Below are positions 52,576 to 62,191 of a stretch of DNA of 64,000 nucleotides, in pieces. Location of the stretch: NCBI RefSeq assembly GCF_000155595.1, contig NZ_DS989905.1:265890-329889 (forward strand). The letters are read 5' to 3'. The translations under genes and the position numbers were made by a program. Within the stretch, counting starts at the first letter, position 1, and each line of letters begins with the position of its first letter. This stretch comes from Synechococcus sp. PCC 7335. GTDB lineage: Bacteria; Cyanobacteriota; Cyanobacteriia; Phormidesmidales; Phormidesmidaceae. The notes below the pieces were generated by a model. It saw only the letters and a list, made by a program, of their open reading frames with translations, was not told the origin of the DNA and made no database searches.

Positions 52576-55070
52576 TCGCCATGAATACTCGTTTGATGGT
52601 TGGGCTGACTATCTTTGCGCTGGCGATTGCCGCTGCGCTAGGTGCGCCAAATACCTACTACTTGTTTGTGTTAGGCATGATCGCGGTAACGACGATTGTC
52701 TCAGTAGGGCTTAATGTTTTGGCGGGCCTGTCAGGGCAAATTTCGATTGGCCATGCAGGCTTTTTTGCTATTGGCGCTTACGCGGGCAGTTTGTTGATGT
52801 TGAGGGCTGATTGGCATCTTGGCGCGGCGCTACTATTGGGTGCAATCACGGCTGCTGGAACGGGCGTTGCCCTCTCCGGTCCAGCCTTGCAGGTCAGCGG
52901 TCCTTACCTGGCGATGGTCACCATTGCTTTCGGCATCATCATCGAGCGAGTACTGATCGAATGGGTGAGCCTAACTGGCGGCTTTGGGGGGCTCTCTGGC
53001 ATCCCTAAGCCCACTCTTCTGGGACTTCAGCCAGCCTTACGCGAAAGTGTTCTGCTTGTGATTGTGCTGGCGTTTTTATCGGTTGTCTCCTTTGCACTGC
53101 TGAAGCGTCATCCCTGGGGAAAGGCATTCCAGGCGGTGCGTGATGACGCGATCGCCGCGGCGGCGGTTGGCCTAAATCCTTTGTATGTGAAGGTTATGGG
53201 CTTTGCAGTATCAGCCGCGCTCACTGGACTAGCAGGGGTCTTTTTTGCGATCATTGTCGGCTTTGTTAGCCCTGATAGCTTCACCTTTCACCGTTCTATT
53301 CTGTTTCTGCTAGCGATTATCCTAGGCGGACTCGGTACGGCTGAAGGCGCCTTTATCGGTGCTTTGATCCTGGTCATTCTGCCAGAATTTTTGCACGACT
53401 TTGTTGACTATCAGCTATTGGTGTTTGGCTCGCTACTGCTGCTCACCCTACGCCTAGCCCCGGACGGCATTATGAGCCTATTCCATCGCTGGGCAAAGCC
53501 AAAAGCGGCTATTCATCCCCTGTCAGACCCGCCCGACCTGCCTAGTTTTATCGCCCAAAATAAACAACAAACCTCGCTGAAGATTGATGCTCTCACCATT
53601 CAGTTTGGTGGCATTAAGGCTGTAGACAACGTCAGCTTTACTGCCCAGCCGGGCACCATCACAGCCGTAATTGGCCCCAACGGGGCGGGTAAAACCACAC
53701 TACTTAACCTGATCAGCGGCTTCTATCGTCCTCAATCAGGCTCTATTCAACTTGGTTCAGCTCAGCTCAATCGTATGAGTAGCCGCCGAATTACCGACCT
53801 AGGCGTCAGTCGAACGTTTCAATCGACCCGTTTGTTCAATTCTCTCTCTGTCTTAGATAATCTGCGGGTAGCCGCTGTCGGCAAGCGTCTAGGGTTTATT
53901 TTGAAAGCGCTGCTGGGCATAGGCATTCGTCGTCAGCCTGAACCGCAGCTATTGGAAGTGCTCTCATTTGTCGGCTACCGAGGGAATATTCACCGCACAG
54001 CCGCCGCGCTGCCGTTTGTCGATCGTCGTCTAGTCGAAATTGCTCGTGCTTTGGTGACTTGTCCCCAAGTTTTGCTGCTCGATGAGCCTGCTGCCGGGTT
54101 AAGCAAAGAAGACAAGAAAACGCTAGCTCAGCTGATTCGTCGAATTGCCAGCAGCGGGCTCAAGGTGATCTTGATTGAGCACGATATGGAACTGGTGATG
54201 GAGATTTCTGATCAGGTTCTGGTGATGGATAGTGGCAGGGCGATCGCCTATGGCCCACCGGCTCAAGTTCAGCAAGATCCCGAAGTATTAGCGGCTTACT
54301 TAGGAGTTAGCGCAACAGATGCTGAACTGAGCCGCGAAACGCTAGCTGCGCCAGAACCTGTGCTGGTAGTGAAGAATCTAGTCACGGGCTACGACGCGCT
54401 ACAGGTGATTGCCGGGCTGTCTTTGACCATCAGCCAAGGTGAGCTGGTAACCGTAATTGGCGCTAACGGGGCCGGAAAGAGCACTCTATTAAAAAGTCTA
54501 GTTAATTTATTGCCTGCCTGGTCAGGCGATATTGACTTTTTAGGCCATTCGCTGGCGACCGTTCCAGCACACAAAATGGCAGCGCAGGGGCTGGTACTGG
54601 TGCCTGAAGGTCGTCAGGTGCTCAAGGAATTGGATGTGGTCAGCAACCTCAGGCTGGGCGGATTCCATCGTCGGGATAAGGAGATTGAGGCCGATATTGA
54701 GCGAATGCTGACGCGGTTTCCAAGACTGCGAGAGCGACAGCAGCAAAAGGCGGGCTTGCTCTCTGGAGGAGAACAGCAAATGCTAGCGATTGCCCGTGGC
54801 CTGATGGCTCGACCACTGCTGCTGCTGCTAGACGAACCGTCTTTGGGACTTGCGCCTCAGCTCGTAACTAGTCTGTATGCGACATTGGCAAGCTTGCGAG
54901 ATGAAGGCATAACTATTCTGCTCGTAGATCAAATGGCGAGTCTAGCGCTAGAGATCGCTGATCGGGCCTACTTATTAGAAACGGGAAGAATCGTGCGTTC
55001 GGGTGCTGCTGAAGACTGGCGGAATGATCCGGACCTGGCGAAGGTGTACCTGAGTGGTTCCACTTCGTAG
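52572..55070 (+). CDS. Fused LivM-LivG-LivF ABC permease/ATPase protein
   Basis: An 832-residue protein joining three subunits that are normally separate. Residues 1-305 are a LivM permease (LSGQISIGHAGFFAIGAYAG, FQAVRDDAIAAAAVGLNP). Residues 336-580 form a LivG ATPase: Walker A GPNGAGKTT (368-376), Walker B LLLDEP (501-506), but the signature LSGGQ is replaced by ALPFVDRR (479-486). Residues 595-832 form a LivF ATPase: Walker A GANGAGKS (630-637), signature LSGGE (730-734), Walker B LLLDEP (751-756). One polypeptide would supply one permease half and both nucleotide-binding domains. GTG 52572 or ATG 52581 could start it. Confidence 0.92.
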   Translation: MIAMNTRLMVGLTIFALAIAAALGAPNTYYLFVLGMIAVTTIVSVGLNVLAGLSGQISIGHAGFFAIGAYAGSLLMLRADWHLGAALLLGAITAAGTGVALSGPALQVSGPYLAMVTIAFGIIIERVLIEWVSLTGGFGGLSGIPKPTLLGLQPALRESVLLVIVLAFLSVVSFALLKRHPWGKAFQAVRDDAIAAAAVGLNPLYVKVMGFAVSAALTGLAGVFFAIIVGFVSPDSFTFHRSILFLLAIILGGLGTAEGAFIGALILVILPEFLHDFVDYQLLVFGSLLLLTLRLAPDGIMSLFHRWAKPKAAIHPLSDPPDLPSFIAQNKQQTSLKIDALTIQFGGIKAVDNVSFTAQPGTITAVIGPNGAGKTTLLNLISGFYRPQSGSIQLGSAQLNRMSSRRITDLGVSRTFQSTRLFNSLSVLDNLRVAAVGKRLGFILKALLGIGIRRQPEPQLLEVLSFVGYRGNIHRTAAALPFVDRRLVEIARALVTCPQVLLLDEPAAGLSKEDKKTLAQLIRRIASSGLKVILIEHDMELVMEISDQVLVMDSGRAIAYGPPAQVQQDPEVLAAYLGVSATDAELSRETLAAPEPVLVVKNLVTGYDALQVIAGLSLTISQGELVTVIGANGAGKSTLLKSLVNLLPAWSGDIDFLGHSLATVPAHKMAAQGLVLVPEGRQVLKELDVVSNLRLGGFHRRDKEIEADIERMLTRFPRLRERQQQKAGLLSGGEQQMLAIARGLMARPLLLLLDEPSLGLAPQLVTSLYATLASLRDEGITILLVDQMASLALEIADRAYLLETGRIVRSGAAEDWRNDPDLAKVYLSGSTS

Positions 55071-55094
55071 CTCTATCTAAGTAGCTCTATCTAA
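55067..55094 (+). repeat. 14-bp tandem repeat GTAGCTCTATCTAA
   Basis: Two exact copies at 55067-55080 and 55081-55094; the first contains the stop codon of the fused importer gene. A third diverged copy (ATAGTCCTGTCTCAA) follows. Probably a slippage product without function. Confidence 0.5.
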
Positions 55095-55240
55095 ATAGTC
55101 CTGTCTCAAATCGTTCTATCTCAAAATAGAGCCGCTCCAGTTGAATAAAGTTTTAGTAGAGCTGCTATACAACTAAACTAGGGATAATCATTATGGTCAA
55201 TCAAGCTTTCATTTCATCCTCTTTCTAATGCGTAGTCCCT

Positions 55241-56506
55241 ATGACAAAACAGAGCCAGGTTGTTGATCAAAACATTGACTTGAAGATTGATCTAAAAATT
55301 GAAAATGCGGCCTTGGCAAATCACAGTGAGCAACAGACGATTGCTATCCACGACGGCTTGATCAAAGACATTTCACCCATCATTTCAGCGCCTGCGGCTC
55401 GAACTTTCGATGCTAAAGGCAATCTGGTGATTCCTGGTCTGATAGATCCCCACCTGCATTTGGATAAGGCTTTCTTACTTGAGCAGTCTCCTGCTAAGCA
55501 AGGTACTTTTCAAGAAGCGCTAGAAGAAACGCTACGGCTCAAGAAAGAGTTTACGATTGAGGATATTCAGGCGCGAGCCCGTCGCGTCATTAACAACGCG
55601 ATCGCCTTTGGTATCACCGCTATCCGCAGCCATGTAGAAGTCGATCCTGTTCTCAAGCTCACCTCCATCAAGGCCCTACTGCCACTTCAGCAAGAATACG
55701 CTCAACGCCTCACGCTTCAGCTAGCTATTTTTGCCCAAGAGGGCATCACTAATCAGCCCGGCACCGAACAACTCCTGCATGAAGCCCTCACCCTAGGCGG
55801 CGACGTTATTGGCTCAGCCCCCTACACCGACCCAGATCCTGAACGCAACATCAACATTGTGTTTGACCTGGCACAAACTTTCAACTGCGATGTTGATTTT
55901 CACCTCGATTTTCTAGATGACGATGAGCCGCTGCTCTTTCCTATTGTCGCCCGCGAAACCATCAAGCGCGGCTGGCAAAATCGCGTCTGCCTTGGTCATA
56001 TGACTCGGCTAGCGGGCCTAGAGCCAGCCGCGCTCAAAGACGCCGCCGCTCTTTTACAAGAAGCGGGGATTTCTGTTTTAGCCCTGCCTGCTTCTGATCT
56101 CTACATGATGGCTCGCCAAGATACCCATAATGTTCGTCGCGGGGTTGCCCCGGTTCAAACTTTGTCTGACTGGGGTGTGAACTGTGCGATCGCTACCAAC
56201 AACATTCAGAACCTCTTTACCCCTTTTGGTGACGGCGATCCGCTGAAAATCTGTACTCTGCTAGCGCAGGTACTACAGCTAGGCACCCGTGAGCGTCACG
56301 CCCTTTGCCTCGCTATGGCCACAACCCACGCAGCTAAGGCTATCGGTATCGCTAACCATCGCATCGCGGCTGGCAATAGAGCTGATCTAGTTGTTCTTAA
56401 TGCGCATTCACCTTCACAAATCATTGGTGATCCCCCCTGTAATCGCACTAACATAAAATCTGGGAAAATTGTTTCTCAAACTCGCAGAGAACAAGTATTT
56501 TCCTGA
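55241..56506 (+). CDS. Cytosine-deaminase-like amidohydrolase
   Basis: A 421-residue metal-dependent amidohydrolase. Metal ligands and catalytic residues appear in DPHLHLDKAFL (HxH), ITAIRSHVEVDP, NCDVDFHLDFLDDDEPLL, RVCLGHMTRLAGL and TNNIQNLFTPFGDGDPL. The family includes CodA-like deaminases and triazine or creatinine hydrolases; at the position of the CodA catalytic Asp this protein has Asn in TNN, a variant I recall from related cyanobacterial proteins. It may act on a nitrogen compound imported by the upstream transporter (170-nt gap), such as a pyrimidine, amide or urea derivative; this is inference. Confidence 0.82.
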   Translation: MTKQSQVVDQNIDLKIDLKIENAALANHSEQQTIAIHDGLIKDISPIISAPAARTFDAKGNLVIPGLIDPHLHLDKAFLLEQSPAKQGTFQEALEETLRLKKEFTIEDIQARARRVINNAIAFGITAIRSHVEVDPVLKLTSIKALLPLQQEYAQRLTLQLAIFAQEGITNQPGTEQLLHEALTLGGDVIGSAPYTDPDPERNINIVFDLAQTFNCDVDFHLDFLDDDEPLLFPIVARETIKRGWQNRVCLGHMTRLAGLEPAALKDAAALLQEAGISVLALPASDLYMMARQDTHNVRRGVAPVQTLSDWGVNCAIATNNIQNLFTPFGDGDPLKICTLLAQVLQLGTRERHALCLAMATTHAAKAIGIANHRIAAGNRADLVVLNAHSPSQIIGDPPCNRTNIKSGKIVSQTRREQVFS

Positions 56507-56539
56507 AGAGCATAGACCCTTCTTCCGTACGCTGTAATA

Positions 56540-56767
56540 ATGAACTACCTGATTTTCTTGCTTCTTGGTTTCGGCGCGCTATGGGCAGGGCTAAAGCTGT
56601 TTGACGATGAAGTGCTGCTCATCGTGACGCTCTTTGTTGGTTCAGGGCTGGTCCTAGTCGGCCTAGTCTCCTCTCCTGTCCAGCTTCAAGTTGTTATTGA
56701 GGTGGCTTTGATAGCTGGTTTATTCCATACCTGCATGGAGTGTATCGAAAGAGGTGGCCGCGCGTAG
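56540..56767 (+). CDS. Small membrane protein, unidentified
   Basis: A 75-residue hydrophobic protein with three hydrophobic segments: LIFLLLGFGALWAGL, LIVTLFVGSGLVLVGLV and VVIEVALIAGLF. It then ends ECIERGGRA. No family is recognised. It begins 34 nt after the amidohydrolase and may belong to the same transcript. Composition and position support it as a real gene, but evidence is limited. Confidence 0.5.
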   Translation: MNYLIFLLLGFGALWAGLKLFDDEVLLIVTLFVGSGLVLVGLVSSPVQLQVVIEVALIAGLFHTCMECIERGGRA

Positions 56768-56864
56768 CCACGCCAAACTATGGCAATGTAGCTGTCACCA
56801 GTGAGTGCGATTGAACAATTTGCTTTGTGCTGCTTCTGACAGAAATGACTTTGAGGCAGTACGC

Positions 56865-57395
56865 CTACCACAGCTCTGGATCGCTCAGCGGCGCTACACA
56901 AGAGAGTTTTATAGGCTTAGATGTAAGAATATTCTCACTAAGGGCAATTGCCTGCCACCCAAAAGGATACTGAAGTTCGTAAGGCGAAGAATATTTTGAA
57001 GCAATATCAGAATTGAATCCGAACTTGCCATAATAGTGCGGATCGCCGTAAACGAATACAGCGTCTACGCCTACTTGTGATAATCGCTCTATGCCGCTTT
57101 TGACTAGGTTCGAACCAATCTGGCGTTTTTGATATTCCGGCTTGACGCCGAGCGGTGCAAGGATGTAGCCGAGCCAGCTTTTGTTGTTAATGGTTACAGG
57201 ACTAAACGCCACATGGCCAACTACTACACCATCAGCTTCGGCAACTAGCGAGAGCGTGCTTGGGTTCGTTTCTTCACTCAAAAGATTCACTGCAAGCGCT
57301 GAAACCTTTTGCTTTTCCCCTTCAGAGAAAGCGCACAAATGAACCTTGCGAATATCTGCGATATCAAGACTGGTTGCTGCTCGAATATGTGCCAT
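56865..57395 (-). CDS. GNAT N-acetyltransferase (YhbS-like)
   Basis: A 176-residue acetyltransferase of the YhbS/PA4026 group. It opens MAHIRAATSLDIADIRKVHL, with LSLVAEADGVVVGHVAFSPV, ILAPLGVKPEYQKRQIGSNL (Q-x-x-x-IG acetyl-CoA loop) and VYGDPHYYGKFGFNSDI, all family-typical. Substrate unknown. It starts 39 nt after the quinone reductase-like gene on the same strand and may be co-transcribed. Confidence 0.88.
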   Translation of the reverse strand: MAHIRAATSLDIADIRKVHLCAFSEGEKQKVSALAVNLLSEETNPSTLSLVAEADGVVVGHVAFSPVTINNKSWLGYILAPLGVKPEYQKRQIGSNLVKSGIERLSQVGVDAVFVYGDPHYYGKFGFNSDIASKYSSPYELQYPFGWQAIALSENILTSKPIKLSCVAPLSDPELW

Positions 57396-57434
57396 TGGCT
57401 GCCTATTTGTTTGGTGGATGGTTAGTATCCGATC

Positions 57435-58445
57435 TTATTGACTTAGGCCCTCTAAAACGGTTTTGCCGATCGCGCTTCCACTTTCCTGAAATTCATGCGC
57501 GGCACGTAAGTTTTCGACGCTTAGAGTACCACCCTGTTTGTTGACTGTTGAAAGTAGTGTGCCACTATCTAGAAGCTCTGAGACTTTGTTCAATAGCTTA
57601 TGCTGCTCGTCCATATCGTCCGTGTGAAACATCGAGCGAGCAAACATAAATTCCCAACTTAAAGAGAGGGCTTTTGGCTTAATCGAAGCGACATCTAGCG
57701 ACTTTGGATCGTCAATCAACGCGATGTGTCCACGCGGTTTGATTAACGCGTTAATAGATGCAAAATGCTGAGCTGTATGCGTGAGTGACGCCACATACTT
57801 CGGCGAGATATTCAGCGCCTTCATCTCTTCATCTAGCGGATTGCGATGATTGATAATGTGATCTGCCCCCATCTTTTCTACCCATGCGCGTGTATCATTG
57901 CGCGATGCCGTAGCAATTACCGTCAGGGCTGTTAGCTTCTTCGCCAATTGAATTAAGATAGAGCCTACGCCACCGGCGCCGCCAACAACCAATAGCGCTT
58001 CACCTTCACCCTTTTCTTCGTTTAGGCTAAAGCTATCAAATAGAATCTCCCATGCCGTAATGCTCGTGAGCGGCATACCTGCAGCCTCCACAAAGCTGAG
58101 AGAGACTGGCTTACGACCTACGATCCGTTCATCGACTGCATGAAGCGCAGCATTAGTGCCAGGACGAGTAATATCACCTGCATAGAATACTTCATCACCA
58201 GGGCGAAACCGCGTAACGTTTTCACCAATTTCTTTCACAACGCCTGCTGCATCAAACCCAAGAATACGGGGCTGCCCTTCTGGCTGCGCAGTCGCACGGA
58301 CTTTGATATCAACTGGATTTACTGAAACACCACGGACTTCTACTAATAAGTCGTTCGGTCCAATTTCCGGCGTATCCGCATCAAATTCAACTAGGGCGTT
58401 TTCGGCTGAAATGGGCCCTGCATTTTGATAACCAATTGCTTTCAT
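57435..58445 (-). CDS. Zinc-type alcohol dehydrogenase/quinone oxidoreductase family protein
   Basis: A 336-residue MDR-family NADPH oxidoreductase. The GroES-like domain ([40 protein letters not shown]) precedes the Rossmann domain ([19 protein letters not shown]). Zinc-binding cysteines are absent, as in the YhdH/ZADH quinone reductase-like branch. It reduces activated alkenes or quinones. The divergent LysR gene (104 nt away) is the likely regulator. Confidence 0.9.
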   Translation of the reverse strand: MKAIGYQNAGPISAENALVEFDADTPEIGPNDLLVEVRGVSVNPVDIKVRATAQPEGQPRILGFDAAGVVKEIGENVTRFRPGDEVFYAGDITRPGTNAALHAVDERIVGRKPVSLSFVEAAGMPLTSITAWEILFDSFSLNEEKGEGEALLVVGGAGGVGSILIQLAKKLTALTVIATASRNDTRAWVEKMGADHIINHRNPLDEEMKALNISPKYVASLTHTAQHFASINALIKPRGHIALIDDPKSLDVASIKPKALSLSWEFMFARSMFHTDDMDEQHKLLNKVSELLDSGTLLSTVNKQGGTLSVENLRAAHEFQESGSAIGKTVLEGLSQ

Positions 58446-58549
58446 GCTGCTATCTCTCAGTTTGTGGAAGCGATAAGAGCATGTTAACCATTTGGATTAG
58501 AAAGATAAATAGGCTTGAAGCTAAATGATAATTCGGATATTTTTGATAG

Positions 58550-59431
58550 ATGGATGTTCTATCACTGCGACTTTTTATCAGAATTGCAGAACTAGGCGGC
58601 GTCACAGCAGCGGCTCACGATCTATCGCTTTCACCAGCAAGTGCAAGTGCTCGTCTAGTAAAACTTGAAGAGATCGTCGGATTTCGCCTATTCAACAGAA
58701 CGACTAGAGCGGTATCGCTAACAACAGATGGAGAGTTGTTTTTGCCCTACGCTCAACAAACGCTAGAGACGCTAGAAACTGGACTGAACACGGTACAAGG
58801 ACAAGAAAAATCAGCCCAGGGCCTATTGCGAATAGCCATGCCTGGCTCCTTTGGCCGCATGTATATCATTCCGCTTTTAGCTGAATTTCAGACGTGCTAT
58901 CCACGAGTTCGTCTTGACTTAAGATTATCTGATGAAGTGCTTGATGTTGTTGAAGGTGCTTACGATCTCATTATTCGAAATGCACCGCTGTCTGACAGCA
59001 GCCTAATTGTCCGAAAGCTCGCCTTTGATCGACGTCTGCTTGTGGCTTCTCCTACCTATCTCAAACAGCATGGCGTTCCGCTTACACCAGCCGATCTTGC
59101 GAGGCATCGTTGCGTCACCCTCGGCGAGACAAAATGGGAGTTTGAAGATGGTCAGACTGTTAGCGTTTCGTCTTCAGCTACTGTCAATGACGGTGAGGCA
59201 ATGCGAAATATGATCGAGTATGGAATGGGTATCGGTATGAAGTCCGTTTGGAATGCTAGCGAAAGCTTAGAGTCCGGTCTGCTTGTTGAAGTGCTGCCTG
59301 ACTTTCCACTAGTTACAGAAGCCTCTATTTGGCTGCTTTATCCAAGTCGCCGCATGATCGCTCCGAAAGTTCGCGCAATGATTGATTTCCTGCTTAAACG
59401 GTTCTGGCCCATGCCGCCGTGGGAGCACTAG
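58550..59431 (+). CDS. LysR-family transcriptional regulator
   Basis: A 293-residue LysR regulator. The N-terminal winged helix begins MDVLSLRLFIRIAELGGVTA, with AAHDLSLSPASASARLVKLE as recognition region; the effector domain runs from about residue 90 (GLLRIAMPGSFGRMYIIPLL). It resembles the CrgA/DsdC-like group linked to quinone or aldehyde stress. It is transcribed away from the oxidoreductase gene and probably regulates it and itself from the shared intergenic region. Confidence 0.9.
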   Translation: MDVLSLRLFIRIAELGGVTAAAHDLSLSPASASARLVKLEEIVGFRLFNRTTRAVSLTTDGELFLPYAQQTLETLETGLNTVQGQEKSAQGLLRIAMPGSFGRMYIIPLLAEFQTCYPRVRLDLRLSDEVLDVVEGAYDLIIRNAPLSDSSLIVRKLAFDRRLLVASPTYLKQHGVPLTPADLARHRCVTLGETKWEFEDGQTVSVSSSATVNDGEAMRNMIEYGMGIGMKSVWNASESLESGLLVEVLPDFPLVTEASIWLLYPSRRMIAPKVRAMIDFLLKRFWPMPPWEH

Positions 59432-59432
59432 A

Positions 59433-59448
59433 AGAGGCGATCGCCTCT
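59433..59448. terminator. Perfect 16-bp palindrome between convergent genes
   Basis: AGAGGCGATCGCCTCT, which includes a HIP1 octamer, lies between the stop of the LysR gene (59431) and that of the mannitol dehydrogenase-like gene (59452). As RNA it can form a short GC-rich stem in either direction. No strong U-run follows, so terminator function is tentative. Confidence 0.35.
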
Positions 59449-59451
59449 CGT

Positions 59452-61032
59452 TCATTCTGTTAGGAGTTCTACCAATGCTTTCTCAACGCCTAATGCATAC
59501 AGTTGCTGAAGGTGATAAGTGACTGTATCTATAACGCTTGGATGCTTAGACAAGCTGCCAAATAGGGTTGTTATTGCAAAGAGCTGGGTTGGATCAGGGC
59601 CACCAGCCTTAGCCCTATTGGTGAGAAGATCTGACAATGGATCGTTAATAGCTATAGGCTGATCCTGTTCATCTTTGCCATTTAGATAGCGAAACCAAAG
59701 CGCAACTACAAAGCTGAGATGTTTAATAGAACCGCCTTGGGCAAGTTTATCTTGCAGACTGCCGAATACGAACTTAGGAAGCTTGTCCGATCCGTTAAGA
59801 CAAAGGCGAGAGAGCTGATCACGAACTTTAGGATTGGAGAATCTCTCAATCAGCGTTGTCTTGTAGTCTTCGATGTCAACGTTTGGCAGCGGTAGAAGCG
59901 TCGGTGTCACTTCATCCATGAGCTGTGCGATCGCCCGCCGAATCAGGTTATCTTCCATCGCCTCAGACGTGTAGGTATAGCCGAGCAGTGAACCCAAATA
60001 ACCTAGCAGTGAGTGGCTAGCATTCAGCAAACGTAGCTTCATCATTTCGTAGGGATGGACATCGTCGGTCATTTGCACGCCCACCGATTCCCACCGAGGC
60101 CGTCCCGCACAAAAATTATCTTCAATCACCCATTGAATGAAGGGTTCTGCAACCACGGGCCATCTATCTTCAATGCCAAACTGTTCGGCCACCATCTGTA
60201 TATCAGCGGGCGTTGTCGCAGGTGTAATGCGATCAACCATGCTGTTTGGGAAAGTCACATTTTCAGCAATCCACTGTTCCAAGTCTGGATCTTGCAGTTT
60301 GGCGAACGCGCTGAGCATCTTGCTAGCGATGTTGCCGTTGCCTTGCACATTGTCACAGGAGAGCACAGTAAAAGGGGGTAAGCCTTGCTGCCAGCGCTTT
60401 TTCAGCGCCGCTGTAAGGAAGCCATAAACGCTTGCGGGCTGATCTGGGAACTGTAGGTCGTGCTGAATATTAGGATGCTGGCTATCGAATTCACCCGTTC
60501 CTTCAATCACGTAATAACCACCTTCTGTAATCGTAAGGGTGACGATTCGGCAGGTTTCATCCGCCAGCTTGTCGATCACTGCCTGTGGTTCTTCGGGCGC
60601 AAACAGGTATTCGGTGATTGAGCCAATAATGCGAGCTGTATCCTGCTTAGAAGAGCGTTCTACTAAGGTATATAAACAGTCTTGAGACTGCAAAACATTT
60701 CGCATCTTCTCATCGTACTTCAGCAGACCTACACCACAAATTCCCCAACGTTCGGCTTCCTCTCCGGTATTCTCTGTGGCCTTCTCTTCGGTATTCTCTG
60801 TGGCTTTCTCTATGTAGTTATCTATGTAGAGCGCCTGATGAGAACGGTGGAAGCCGCCTACCCCGATATGAACAACGCTAGCAGTAATACTGGCGCGATC
60901 ATAGCGAGGGATGCGAACCTGCTGAGGATATCGCGCAAGCGCAGCCGAATTCAGCGGGATGGGCTCTTGCGTTGGCTGACCAGAGGGGGTCGAAGGATGA
61001 ACTGGGCTAGATAGAGCGAAGCGATCTGTCAT
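59452..61032 (-). CDS. Mannitol dehydrogenase family polyol dehydrogenase
   Basis: About 526 residues from ATG 61032 (TDRFALSSP), chosen because a polyol dehydrogenase core follows and the upstream frame is low-complexity. The NAD domain has VVHIGVGGFHRSHQALYID; the catalytic region has MKLRLLNASHSLLGYLGSLL with the Lys-x5-Asn-x2-His set of the mannitol/altronate dehydrogenase family, and QWVIEDNFCAGRP before it. An 8-codon duplication (EKATENTE and EKATENTG) extends a surface loop near residue 85. Zinc-independent oxidation of mannitol, sorbitol or arabitol to ketose is expected. The start overlaps the ATPase gene end by 26 nt, showing operon coupling. Confidence 0.9.
   Translation of the reverse strand: MTDRFALSSPVHPSTPSGQPTQEPIPLNSAALARYPQQVRIPRYDRASITASVVHIGVGGFHRSHQALYIDNYIEKATENTEEKATENTGEEAERWGICGVGLLKYDEKMRNVLQSQDCLYTLVERSSKQDTARIIGSITEYLFAPEEPQAVIDKLADETCRIVTLTITEGGYYVIEGTGEFDSQHPNIQHDLQFPDQPASVYGFLTAALKKRWQQGLPPFTVLSCDNVQGNGNIASKMLSAFAKLQDPDLEQWIAENVTFPNSMVDRITPATTPADIQMVAEQFGIEDRWPVVAEPFIQWVIEDNFCAGRPRWESVGVQMTDDVHPYEMMKLRLLNASHSLLGYLGSLLGYTYTSEAMEDNLIRRAIAQLMDEVTPTLLPLPNVDIEDYKTTLIERFSNPKVRDQLSRLCLNGSDKLPKFVFGSLQDKLAQGGSIKHLSFVVALWFRYLNGKDEQDQPIAINDPLSDLLTNRAKAGGPDPTQLFAITTLFGSLSKHPSVIDTVTYHLQQLYALGVEKALVELLTE
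60766..60813 (-). repeat. 24-nt tandem duplication in the polyol dehydrogenase gene
   Basis: The minus strand encodes EKATENTE followed by EKATENTG. On the plus strand GGTATTCTCTGTGGCCTTCT recurs 24 nt later with few changes (60766 and 60790). In frame and probably neutral, in a surface loop. Confidence 0.65.
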
Positions 61033-62191
61033 GAGGTTGCGCTGCTGCACTAGGAGATTGGACGGCGGGTTGTTGGACGGCGGGCTGTTGCGCGAGATGG
61101 TGTTTTCGAGCTTTTGGAATAGCGTTATCGTTGCCATCAAATAGATGACAGAGTGCGCCATCAATATGAATGGGCACTTGGTCGCGGACAGCGACTTGCC
61201 TATTACCATCTGTTTGAATAATTAGCGTATCGCCGCCAGAGACTTTGACGTATAGAGAAGTAGCATCGCCTAATCGTTCAACCACCAGCACTTCACCCAT
61301 GATAGTGGGGTTGTTGGCATCAATGCGCAGATGTTCTGGGCGGATGCCGAGAGTAGCGTGATCGCCCACTGTAAGCGTTTTGGGCTTTACAGGTACAGTG
61401 ACTGTCGCGTCCCCAGGCAGTCGAAGCGTCGTGCCAGAGTCTTGAACGCTGGTCGTCATCACAGGCAAAAAATTCATCTTAGGCGAGCCGATAAACCCAG
61501 CAACAAACTTATTGCGAGGGTGATGATATAGCTCCATTGGTGAACCAACTTGTTCGACGATTCCCCCTTGTAAAACAACAATTTTACTGGCTAATGTCAT
61601 CGCCTCAGTCTGATCGTGTGTTACATAGATCATAGTGGCCTGCAAGCTGTCGTGAAGGCTTGCTAGCTCTAACCGCATCTGACCTCGCAAAGCAGCGTCT
61701 AGGTTAGAAAGCGGCTCATCAAACAAAAACACTTTTGGACTACGTACTAGCGCCCGGCCAATAGCAACACGCTGCCGCTGTCCGCCTGAAAGTGCGCCAG
61801 GCTTACGATTTAATAGCGGCTCTAGCTGCAAGACTCGGCCTACTTCTTTAGCTCTTTCATATCGTTTTGCTTTAGAAACGCCTGCTAGCCGTAGGCTGAA
61901 TGCCATATTCTCAGCAACTGTCATATGGGGATAGAGCGCATAGGTTTGAAAGACCATCGCCAAGCCACGTTGATCAGGTGGGACGTTATTCATCCGCTGT
62001 CCATCAATGAGGAGTTCACCGGAAGTAATCTCTTCTAGTCCGGCAATCATGCGCAGCAGCGTAGATTTACCGCAACCGGAAGGTCCTACAAAGACAACAA
62101 ACTCGCGGTCTTCGATATTGAGATCGATGCCTTTGATGACTTCGGTATCGGTATAGGTTTTGCGAATGTTTTTGAGGGTGACTGTGGACAT
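61007..62191 (-). CDS. Sugar/polyol ABC transporter ATPase (UgpC/MalK type)
   Basis: A 394-residue ATPase. Walker A GPSGCGKSTLLRMIAGL, Q-loop FQTYALYP, signature LSGGQRQRVAIGRAL, Walker B VFLFDEPLSNLDA and switch VTHDQTEAM are intact. A C-terminal OB-type regulatory domain (LGIRPEHLRIDANNPTIMGE) is typical of CUT1 sugar importers. The end is Gln/Ala/His-rich (QQPAVQQPAVQ), unlike the usual MalK. It powers the two permeases encoded upstream on the same strand. Confidence 0.92.
   Translation of the reverse strand: MSTVTLKNIRKTYTDTEVIKGIDLNIEDREFVVFVGPSGCGKSTLLRMIAGLEEITSGELLIDGQRMNNVPPDQRGLAMVFQTYALYPHMTVAENMAFSLRLAGVSKAKRYERAKEVGRVLQLEPLLNRKPGALSGGQRQRVAIGRALVRSPKVFLFDEPLSNLDAALRGQMRLELASLHDSLQATMIYVTHDQTEAMTLASKIVVLQGGIVEQVGSPMELYHHPRNKFVAGFIGSPKMNFLPVMTTSVQDSGTTLRLPGDATVTVPVKPKTLTVGDHATLGIRPEHLRIDANNPTIMGEVLVVERLGDATSLYVKVSGGDTLIIQTDGNRQVAVRDQVPIHIDGALCHLFDGNDNAIPKARKHHLAQQPAVQQPAVQSPSAAAQPHDRSLRSI

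Noticed and set aside
55156-55170. GTAGAGCTGCTATAC as an NtcA site
   Set aside because: The spacing between GTA and TAC is nine bases instead of eight.
55182-55196. GGATAATCATTATGG as a third Zur box before the amidohydrolase
   Set aside because: Only the inner 5-1-5 is palindromic; the outer bases needed for the Zur consensus are mismatched on both sides.
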